This document shows positions 1-5,889 of a stretch of 8,189 nucleotides of DNA, in pieces. The notes under the pieces are model-generated. The model was not told where the DNA came from. It saw only the letters and a program-made list of their open reading frames with translations, and ran no database searches. Each line of letters starts with the position of its first letter. Within the stretch, counting starts at the first letter, position 1. This DNA is from Bacteroidales bacterium (lineage in GTDB: Bacteria > Bacteroidota > Bacteroidia > Bacteroidales > P3), in the NCBI GenBank assembly GCA_004551865.1, contig SFPR01000063.1, positions 1 through 8,189 of the forward strand, in the 5' to 3' direction. The translations under genes and the position numbers were made by a program.

Positions 1-11
1 CATGACAAAAT

Positions 12-36
12 CCTGAGCAACTTTTTGTTGCTCAGG
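12..36. terminator. Perfect 10-bp hairpin, possible terminator of an upstream gene
   Basis: CCTGAGCAAC at 12-21 and GTTGCTCAGG at 27-36 are exact reverse complements around a TTTTT loop. On the + strand the stem is followed by TGCTTAAAAAG, with no T-run. On the - strand it is followed by ATTTTG. It is therefore an imperfect intrinsic terminator in either direction. Its place just before a new promoter suits the end of a transcript entering from the left, but it could be another kind of RNA hairpin. Confidence 0.5.
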
Positions 37-63
37 TGCTTAAAAAGTATAGTTTATAATGGT

Positions 64-96
64 TTTGCGGAATTAAGGAAATAATGATTACCTTTG
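64..96 (+). promoter_or_regulatory. Bacteroidetes-type promoter for the regulator-ddl unit
   Basis: TTTG at 64-67 is followed after 21 bp by TACCTTTG at 89-96, which matches the Bacteroidetes -7 element TAnnTTTG at every fixed base. The expected transcript start is a few bases after the final G, near 100-104. This overlaps the first possible start codon of the regulator (84) and coincides with the second (102). The element match is seen directly; activity is inferred. Confidence 0.6.
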
Positions 97-479
97 CAAA
101 CATGAAGGACAAGTTGTTCTATACCATATCCGAAGTGTCGGAAGAGCTGAAAGTGTCTCAGCCGACCTTGCGTTTTTGGGAAAGAGAGTTCAAACAAATC
201 AAGCCCCACAGGACTTTGAATGGTCAAAGACGTTATACCAAAGAAGATGTTGAGGTGTTGAGAAAAATAAAGGCCCTTACCCACGAACGAGGTCTCACTT
301 TGTCGGGTGCAAAGAAGATTTTGAGAGGTGCGTACAACAACTTGCCCGAACAAAAAGACATTGCAATAGATACTTTGCAAGAGTTGAAAACCTTTCTTTC
401 GGACTTGAAGTCCCAAATGGATATTCTGCTTTCGGAAGACGACTTATCGCAAACACAAGACACAGACAAACAAGATTGA
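84..479 (+). CDS. MerR-family DNA-binding transcriptional regulator
   Basis: The 131-residue product carries one MerR-type winged helix-turn-helix at about residues 12-82. Visible marks are YTISEVSEEL (first helix), TLRFWEREF (recognition region), the wing with R49-R50-Y51, and the closing helix GLTLSGAKKIL. The last 49 residues are a short acidic, glutamine-rich tail with a likely coiled coil around 92-117. There is no cysteine cluster or large effector domain, so it is unlikely to be a metal sensor. Two starts compete. ATG 84 has AAGGAA just upstream. ATG 102 gives a protein beginning MKDKLFYTISEV, closer to relatives I recall, and falls at the predicted transcript start. I give the longer form but consider the two about equally likely. 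The stop is 1 nt before ddl, so the two are almost certainly co-transcribed. Target genes are unknown. Confidence 0.88.
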   Translation: MITFANMKDKLFYTISEVSEELKVSQPTLRFWEREFKQIKPHRTLNGQRRYTKEDVEVLRKIKALTHERGLTLSGAKKILRGAYNNLPEQKDIAIDTLQELKTFLSDLKSQMDILLSEDDLSQTQDTDKQD

Positions 480-480
480 A

Positions 481-1464
481 ATGAAAAAAAACATAGCCTT
501 GTTGGCAGGAGGATACTCGGGAGAGTACGAAATCTCAATCAAATCTTCAATTCAGATTGCCGAAGATTTGGATAAGGACAAATATAACGTCTATCGCATA
601 ATTCTTACTCGCAACAGCTGGTATTACGAGCAGGGAAACGACAGAATAGAAGTCGATAAGAATGATTTCTCTCTTACCTTGAAAGGTGAGAAAATTCGTT
701 TTGATGCAGCATATATAACAATTCACGGAACACCCGGGGAAGATGGTTTGTTGCAAGGCTACTTGGATATGCTCAATGTGCCTTATACAACTTGTTCTGC
801 CTTGGTTTCTGCACTTACTTTCGACAAATCGGTCTGCAATGCGGTCGTTCGCTCTTTCAAGGAGGTGAATGTGGCTCGCAATGTTTTGACTTGCAGCAAC
901 AATCCTTTGACCGAAAGCGAGATTTTGGCAAATGTGTCTCTTCCCGTCTTTGTGAAACCATCTGCAGGAGGCTCTTCAATCGGCATGAGCAAGGTTTCAG
1001 AGTCGCAAGACCTCATGCCGGCAATCGAAAAAGCCTTCGGAGTGTGGAATAAGGTCTTGATAGAAGAATTTATCGAAGGCAGAGAGTTCAGCTGTGGTGT
1101 GATGACAATAGAAAACAAGGTAACGGCACTTCCGGTTACCGAGATTGTTTCGATGACAGAGTTCTTTGACTATGATGCAAAGTACAACGGCAAGAGCAAA
1201 GAGCTTACACCTGCACCTATAAGCACCGATTTGACAAAGCGAATACAACACCTGACGGAATATATCTACACCAACTTACATTGCAGCGGCGTTTGCAGGG
1301 TCGATTTCATCTACAACGAAAAACAAGACAAGCTCTTCTTTTTGGAAATCAACACAACCCCCGGACAATCTGCCCAAAGCATAGTTCCTCAACAAGTAAG
1401 AGTAATGGGAAAAGACACAAAGTGGCTCTACAACACCATTTTGGAACAAATAGACTTGAAATAA
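481..1464 (+). CDS. ddl: D-alanine--D-alanine ligase
   Basis: This cytoplasmic ATP-grasp enzyme joins two D-alanines to make the dipeptide added to UDP-MurNAc-tripeptide in peptidoglycan synthesis. The product has 327 residues, a normal length. N-terminal lobe: GGYSGEYE with E15, and HGTPGEDGLLQGYLD at 82-96. ATP-binding lobe: FVKPSAGGSSIGMSKV at 157-172 and EEFIEGREFSCGV at 195-207. C-terminal catalytic part: YDAKY at 231-235, RVDF at 273-276, EINTTPG at 289-295 and SIVPQQ from S300. Against E. coli DdlB these place E15, K234, Y235, R273, D275, E289, N291 and S300 at the known binding and catalytic positions. Tyrosine at 235, rather than phenylalanine, points to a D-Ala-D-Ala ligase rather than a D-Ala-D-lactate ligase. 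The gene starts 1 nt after the regulator's stop, and its own stop directly abuts the next ATG. Confidence 0.96.
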   Translation: MKKNIALLAGGYSGEYEISIKSSIQIAEDLDKDKYNVYRIILTRNSWYYEQGNDRIEVDKNDFSLTLKGEKIRFDAAYITIHGTPGEDGLLQGYLDMLNVPYTTCSALVSALTFDKSVCNAVVRSFKEVNVARNVLTCSNNPLTESEILANVSLPVFVKPSAGGSSIGMSKVSESQDLMPAIEKAFGVWNKVLIEEFIEGREFSCGVMTIENKVTALPVTEIVSMTEFFDYDAKYNGKSKELTPAPISTDLTKRIQHLTEYIYTNLHCSGVCRVDFIYNEKQDKLFFLEINTTPGQSAQSIVPQQVRVMGKDTKWLYNTILEQIDLK

Positions 1465-2511
1465 ATGAAAAAAACACTCTCTTTTGTAAGCCTTATCGCT
1501 CTGTCGTTTTTTGCTTTGGCTCAGAGCGAAGTCAAAAACGTGATTTTGCTTATCGGAGACGGCATGGGCTTAGCTCAAAGCTACGCCGCATACCTTGCAA
1601 ACGGCAAAAGCCTCTCGATGTACACCATGCCATACACCGGATTGTCGATAACATCGTGTGCAGACAGAGAAGTAACCGACTCGGGAGCAGGAGGTACAGC
1701 CATTGCAACGGGACATAAAGCCAACTACAAGGCGATAGGCTTGGACGCAAACAACATCTCCCACCCATCGCTTTTGAAAATAGCAAAGCAATATGGCAAA
1801 TCCACAGCCATTGTCTGCTCTTGCGATCTCACTCACGCCACTCCGGCAGCTTTTGTTGCCAATGTGAAAAACAGAGACTTGCAAGAACAAATCGCTTTGA
1901 GCTACTTGGAAGAGTATTGCGACATTGCGTTGGGAGGAGGTGCCGAAAGATTTACTTCCAAGGGCAGAAAAGACAAGTTAAATCTTATTGACAGCCTTGC
2001 AAAACGCGGATATGTCATAGTATATTCCCAAGACGAACTCTCAAAGTGTGAGAGCGAGAAAATTTTCGGACTATTTGCCGAGGGTCATCTGCCCGAAGCC
2101 TCAAAGCGAGGTGGCGTCATGCAACAATATATGCTCAAAGCACTCGAACAACTTGACAAAAATCCAAACGGATTCTTTATGATGTTGGAAGGAAGCCGCA
2201 TCGACATGGAGGCACACCTCAATAAATACGATGCAATGGTAGAAGAGACCTTGGACTTTGACCGATGTGTGGCAATAGCTCTCGATTTTGCAAAAAAGAA
2301 AGGCAACACCCTTGTGGTGGTAACGGCAGATCACGAAACGGGAGGGCTTACCCTGCCTGCCAAGGGCAGCAAAACCCAAGACAAGTGGACGACTTTGAAC
2401 CACACAGGCGTGCCTGTGCCGATTTACTCTTTCGGTCCGGGAGCAGAAAACTTTACGAGAGTTATGCAAAACACCGATATATTCTTTGAAATCTACAAAT
2501 TGATGAAGTAA
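1465..2511 (+). CDS. Secreted alkaline phosphatase (PhoA superfamily, compact form)
   Basis: The 348-residue product starts with a signal peptide (MKK, then a hydrophobic run, likely cut near A19-Q20), so it should act in the periplasm and hydrolyse phosphomonoesters. Metal and catalytic residues appear in family order: D32 in IGDGMG, nucleophile S73 in VTDSGAGGTA, H124 and T126 in THATPAA, R137 (equivalent to E. coli R166), E242 in LEGSRID, D247, H251, D289-H290 in TADHETGG, and H313 in LNHTGVPVP. Position 124 is His where E. coli PhoA has D153, a substitution also found in animal alkaline phosphatases. The protein is about 120 residues shorter than E. coli PhoA and lacks room for the crown insertions. 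ATG 1465 directly follows the ddl stop codon, so translational coupling is likely. Exact substrate preference, including diesterase activity, cannot be read from the sequence. Confidence 0.92.
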   Translation: MKKTLSFVSLIALSFFALAQSEVKNVILLIGDGMGLAQSYAAYLANGKSLSMYTMPYTGLSITSCADREVTDSGAGGTAIATGHKANYKAIGLDANNISHPSLLKIAKQYGKSTAIVCSCDLTHATPAAFVANVKNRDLQEQIALSYLEEYCDIALGGGAERFTSKGRKDKLNLIDSLAKRGYVIVYSQDELSKCESEKIFGLFAEGHLPEASKRGGVMQQYMLKALEQLDKNPNGFFMMLEGSRIDMEAHLNKYDAMVEETLDFDRCVAIALDFAKKKGNTLVVVTADHETGGLTLPAKGSKTQDKWTTLNHTGVPVPIYSFGPGAENFTRVMQNTDIFFEIYKLMK

Positions 2512-2530
2512 CAACAAAAAACACTATAAC

Positions 2531-3937
2531 ATGACGGACAATAATTTGAAGTATAAGGTAGCTGATATTTCCCTTGCGGAGTGGGGAAGAAAGGAAATAG
2601 AGATTTCCGAAAAGGAAATGCCGGGTCTTATGGCTCTGAGAGCCAAATACGGCAAAGAAAAACCATTGAAGGGAGCCAAAATCATGGGTTCGCTTCACAT
2701 GACGATACAAACGGCAGTTTTGATTGAGACTTTGGTGGAGTTGGGAGCAGAGGTGAGATGGTGTTCCTGCAATATATTCTCCACACAAGACCATGCAGCG
2801 GCGGCAATAGCCGAAAGAGGAGTGCCTGTCTTTGCTTGGAAGGGAGAAAGTCTCGAAGAGTATTGGTGGTGTACCAATCAGGCTCTTTCGTTTGCCGACG
2901 GAGGTCCGGATTTGATTGTAGATGACGGCGGAGATGCCACATTGCTCGTACACAAGGGCTATCAGGCAGAAGACAATCCCGCATTGCTTGACGCTCCTGC
3001 CGCTTCACAAGAAGAAAGCATCATTTTGAAAACCCTCAAAGCCGTTCAAGCCGAAGACAATCAGAAGTGGCACAAGATAATGAAGCGTTTGAGAGGAGTG
3101 AGCGAAGAAACCACCACGGGAGTTCATCGTCTCTATCAAATGATGGAGCGTGGCGAACTGCTCATTCCGGCAATCAACGTAAACGATTCGGTAACAAAGA
3201 GCAAGTTTGACAACCTTTATGGTTGCAGAGAGTCTCTTGCAGACGGAATAAAGAGAGCGACCGATGTGATGATAGCAGGAAAGGTTGTGGTGGTTTGTGG
3301 TTACGGCGATGTGGGAAAAGGTTGTGCAAGAAGCATGAGGGGATATGGAGCAAGAGTTCTTGTAACCGAGATAGACCCTATTTGTGCGCTTCAGGCAGCT
3401 ATGGAAGGCTTTGAAGTAACTACTCTACAAGATGCCTTGAAAGAAGGAAACATTTACGTTACAACGACGGGTAACTGCGATGTAATCACGGCTGAGGATA
3501 TGGCAATGATGAAAAGCGAAGCCATTGTTTGCAATATAGGACACTTTGACAACGAAATTCAGGTTGAACGTTTGGAACACTGGGAGGGAATAAAGAAAGT
3601 GAACATCAAACCACAGGTCGATAAGTACATCTACCCCGACGGACATTGCATCTACTTGTTGGCAGAGGGCAGATTGGTCAATCTTGGTTGTGCAACCGGA
3701 CATCCTTCGTTTGTAATGAGCAATTCTTTCACCAATCAGACACTTGCCCAAATTGAACTTTGGACCAAGAAGTACGAAGTGGGAGTTTATCGCCTGCCGA
3801 AGACCTTGGACGAAGAGGTTGCAAGACTTCACTTAGACAACATAGGAGTTAAACTCACCAAGCTCACCCAAAAGCAGGCAGATTACATAGGAGTGAGCGT
3901 CGATGGTCCTTATAAGGCAGAGCACTATCGTTATTAA
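2531..3937 (+). CDS. ahcY: Adenosylhomocysteinase (S-adenosylhomocysteine hydrolase)
   Basis: This NAD-dependent cytoplasmic enzyme splits S-adenosylhomocysteine into homocysteine and adenosine, removing the product inhibitor of methyltransferases. The 468-residue protein is full length. Seen: SLHMT with H56, the family signature SCNIFSTQDHAAAAI at 79-93, DDGGD at 131-135, SEETTTG at 191-197, NDSVTKSKFDN with K223 and D227, C232, the NAD-binding loop VVCGYGDVGKG at 254-264, GHFDNEI with H338, NLGCATGHPSFVMSNSF with N384 and H391, and the C-terminal PYKAEHYRY with K462 and Y466, which reaches into the partner subunit's NAD site. A segment of about 40 residues (roughly 145-186), absent from human AHCY, marks the longer bacterial/plant type. 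It lies 19 nt after the phosphatase stop with no clear ribosome site and no good promoter, so read-through from the upstream unit is likely. Confidence 0.97.
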   Translation: MTDNNLKYKVADISLAEWGRKEIEISEKEMPGLMALRAKYGKEKPLKGAKIMGSLHMTIQTAVLIETLVELGAEVRWCSCNIFSTQDHAAAAIAERGVPVFAWKGESLEEYWWCTNQALSFADGGPDLIVDDGGDATLLVHKGYQAEDNPALLDAPAASQEESIILKTLKAVQAEDNQKWHKIMKRLRGVSEETTTGVHRLYQMMERGELLIPAINVNDSVTKSKFDNLYGCRESLADGIKRATDVMIAGKVVVVCGYGDVGKGCARSMRGYGARVLVTEIDPICALQAAMEGFEVTTLQDALKEGNIYVTTTGNCDVITAEDMAMMKSEAIVCNIGHFDNEIQVERLEHWEGIKKVNIKPQVDKYIYPDGHCIYLLAEGRLVNLGCATGHPSFVMSNSFTNQTLAQIELWTKKYEVGVYRLPKTLDEEVARLHLDNIGVKLTKLTQKQADYIGVSVDGPYKAEHYRY

Positions 3938-3944
3938 GCAGTTA

Positions 3945-4041
3945 CAAAACGGCGTTTTGGTGTGATGAAACGCCGTTTTGCCACAACAGAACGCCGTTTT
4001 ATTTTTGTAAAACGGCGTTCTGGAAACCATGAACGAAAATT
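3945..4041. repeat. Tandem 21-bp dyad array (AACGSCGTT) over the exporter promoter
   Basis: Four copies of the palindrome AACGSCGTT, all 9 of 9 matches, are centred at 3952, 3973, 3994 and 4015, exactly 21 bp apart. The first is longest (CAAAACGGCGTTTTG, 3945-3959). A decayed half-copy (AACG at 4032-4035) sits where a fifth centre, 4036, would fall. Flanking bases are not conserved. Neighbouring copies also pair as hairpins: 3945-3957 with 3968-3980 (13 bp, 10-nt loop) and 3987-4001 with 4008-4022 (15 bp). Two helical turns between centres places all copies on one DNA face, as expected of operator sites for a dimeric regulator. The array is interleaved with a consensus promoter. Alternatives are a terminator/attenuator or a dispersed repeat. 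Confidence 0.85.
3977..4007 (+). promoter_or_regulatory. Consensus Bacteroidetes promoter inside the dyad array
   Basis: TTTG at 3977-3980, a 19-bp spacer and TATTTTTG at 4000-4007 match TTTG-N19-TAnnTTTG exactly. The predicted transcript start is about 4011-4015, inside the fourth dyad, giving a leader of about 35 nt before ATG 4049. The second dyad overlaps the -33 element, the third fills the spacer and touches the -7 element, and the fourth covers the start site. A protein bound there would be expected to block transcription. Some of the TTTG and T-rich matches could arise because the dyad arms are themselves T-rich. Confidence 0.62.
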
Positions 4042-4048
4042 TGAACCG

Positions 4049-5866
4049 ATGAAGAATGTATTGGAGTTGTTAAAAGGAGTGTCCAACTACAAGAAAGAGG
4101 TGTTTTTGAATATTCTTTCCAACGCTTTGTATGTTTTTTTCTCCTTGTTTTCGTTCGTGATGATAATTCCGTTTCTCTCTGTTTTGTTCGGAGTTGTCTC
4201 TCCGCCCGAACTGTGTCCCGACTTTGCTTTTGACAAGCAGACAATCATGGATTACTTTTCGTGGCACATAGATTTGTACAAACAAAAGCACGGAATATAT
4301 GCCTGTTTGATTGCAATCGGGGGCGTTTATCTTGCGGGAGTGTTCTTTTCCGCCCTTTTCCGCTATTTGGGTATGTATTTTCTTGCTCCAATTCGCAACG
4401 GGATAACGCGAGATTTCAGAAACAAACTCTACAACAAAATAACCACTCTTCCGATTGCCTTTTTCACCTCGCGAAAAAAAGGAGACATAATCGCAAGACT
4501 TACTTCCGACTTGGAAGAAATAGAATGGAGCGTTCTGAGCAGCCTTCAAATGTTGGTCAAAGACCCTTTGATGGTTATTTTTTGTCTGTTTACTCTCATT
4601 ATTGCCTCATGGAAGCTGTTGCTGCTTGCTTTTGTGGTCATGCCGGTTGCATATTTTTTGATAAACCTGACCGGCAAGAGCCTCAAACGCAATTCCACCA
4701 AGGCACAGAGCCGAATGGGCACAGTGCTTTCGCTTTGTGAGGAAAGCATAGGGGGATTGAGACTTATCAAGTCTTTCAATGCCGAGAAGATAATCACAGA
4801 CAAGTTTGACAAAAGCAACAATTCCTACACCAAAACAGCCATAAAGGTGTCGGCAAGGCAGGAGTTGGCAGCTCCTCTGACCGAATTTCTTGCCATAACA
4901 GCCCTAATCTTTGTTGTGGTTTTCGGAGGTTCAATGGTGTTAGGCGGAGAGCTTGCACCCGAAATCCTCATAGGCTTCACTCTAATCTTCGCAAGAATGA
5001 TTTCTCCCTTGCAGGCAGTGTCCACAGCCTTCTACAATTTGCAAAAAGCCGAGCCTTGTGCAAAGCGAATTAAGGAAATACTCGATGCAGACGAGAAAAT
5101 AATCGAAGCAAAAGACGCAGTGGTCTTGCAATCTTTCGACAAAAGCATTGTGTTCAAAGATGTTTGCTTTTCCTATTCGGAAAATGGCGAAATGGTTCTC
5201 GACAATATCAACATGGAAGTCAAGAAAGGGCAGACCATTGCCTTGGTTGGAGAGTCGGGAGCGGGCAAAAGCACTCTTGTTGATTTAATTCCGCGATTTG
5301 CCGACTGCACTTGCGGAAGCGTTTCGATTGACTCTACCGACGTAAGGCGGTTTAACATCAACTCTTTGAGGAGAAAGATTGGCTATGTGGGGCAACAGCC
5401 GATTTTGTTCAACGATACAATATATAATAATATAGCTTTTGCCAATCCCGATGCCACATTGGAACAGGTGCAACAAGCAGCCCTTGCGGCAAATGCCCAC
5501 GAGTTTATCATGAAAACCGAAAACGGCTACCAAACACGTCTTTCGGACAGAGGCATGAGCCTTTCGGGAGGAGAAAGACAGCGTATCTGCATTGCAAGAG
5601 AGCTATTGAAAAATCCCGACATACTGCTTTTGGACGAGGCAACGTCGGCTTTGGACGCTCAAAGCGAACTTGCCGTTCAAAAAGCGATAGATGCACTGAG
5701 CCAAAGCAAGACTTGCATCATCATTGCCCACAGACTTTCGACCATAACCAAAGCCGACCAAATCATATTTATGGAAAAAGGCAGAATAACCGAAAGAGGC
5801 ACTTACCAAGAGTTGATAAACCTTTCGGGAGGATTCGCTCAGCTGGTCGGAATGCAAACACTCTAA
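4049..5866 (+). CDS. MsbA-like ABC exporter (fused membrane and ATPase domains)
   Basis: A half-transporter of 605 residues that should work as a homodimer in the inner membrane. Membrane domain: about six helices near 20-49, 83-112, 165-187, 188-206, 275-298 and 304-330. ATPase domain from about 365: Walker A GESGAGKST at 401-409, Q-loop YVGQQP at 446-451, signature LSGGERQR at 505-512, Walker B ILLLDE at 525-530, D-loop SALD at 533-536 and switch H561. All are intact. Layout and sequence resemble MsbA/multidrug-lipid exporters, so lipid A-type or other lipid export is plausible, but substrate cannot be read from sequence. The frame is open further upstream to 3962, but those codons translate the dyad array. 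ATG 4049 lies downstream of the predicted transcript start and gives MKNVLELLKG, the N terminus usual for relatives. The next gene begins 23 nt after the stop. Confidence 0.93.
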   Translation: MKNVLELLKGVSNYKKEVFLNILSNALYVFFSLFSFVMIIPFLSVLFGVVSPPELCPDFAFDKQTIMDYFSWHIDLYKQKHGIYACLIAIGGVYLAGVFFSALFRYLGMYFLAPIRNGITRDFRNKLYNKITTLPIAFFTSRKKGDIIARLTSDLEEIEWSVLSSLQMLVKDPLMVIFCLFTLIIASWKLLLLAFVVMPVAYFLINLTGKSLKRNSTKAQSRMGTVLSLCEESIGGLRLIKSFNAEKIITDKFDKSNNSYTKTAIKVSARQELAAPLTEFLAITALIFVVVFGGSMVLGGELAPEILIGFTLIFARMISPLQAVSTAFYNLQKAEPCAKRIKEILDADEKIIEAKDAVVLQSFDKSIVFKDVCFSYSENGEMVLDNINMEVKKGQTIALVGESGAGKSTLVDLIPRFADCTCGSVSIDSTDVRRFNINSLRRKIGYVGQQPILFNDTIYNNIAFANPDATLEQVQQAALAANAHEFIMKTENGYQTRLSDRGMSLSGGERQRICIARELLKNPDILLLDEATSALDAQSELAVQKAIDALSQSKTCIIIAHRLSTITKADQIIFMEKGRITERGTYQELINLSGGFAQLVGMQTL

Positions 5867-5889
5867 TCCCCAATCACCAAACCCAAACC

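Noticed and set aside
2480..2488. TATTCTTTG upstream of ahcY as a promoter -7 element
   Set aside because: It has three bases instead of two between TA and TTTG, no well-placed TTTG upstream, and lies inside the phosphatase gene. Read-through is the simpler explanation.
3945..3980. First hairpin after ahcY as a classical intrinsic terminator
   Set aside because: The stem is followed by CCACAACAG with no T-run, and its sequence is explained by two units of the periodic dyad array.
3962..4048. N-terminal extension of the ABC exporter from ATG 3962
   Set aside because: These codons only translate the 21-bp array and lie upstream of or over the predicted transcript start. M at 4049 gives the usual N terminus of the family.
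5713..5889. N-terminal extension of the LTA-synthase-like protein from ATG 5713
   Set aside because: It overlaps the end of the exporter gene in another frame, covering its Walker B-distal region. The peptide is low in hydrophobic content and has no family match; ATG 5890 begins the first membrane helix.
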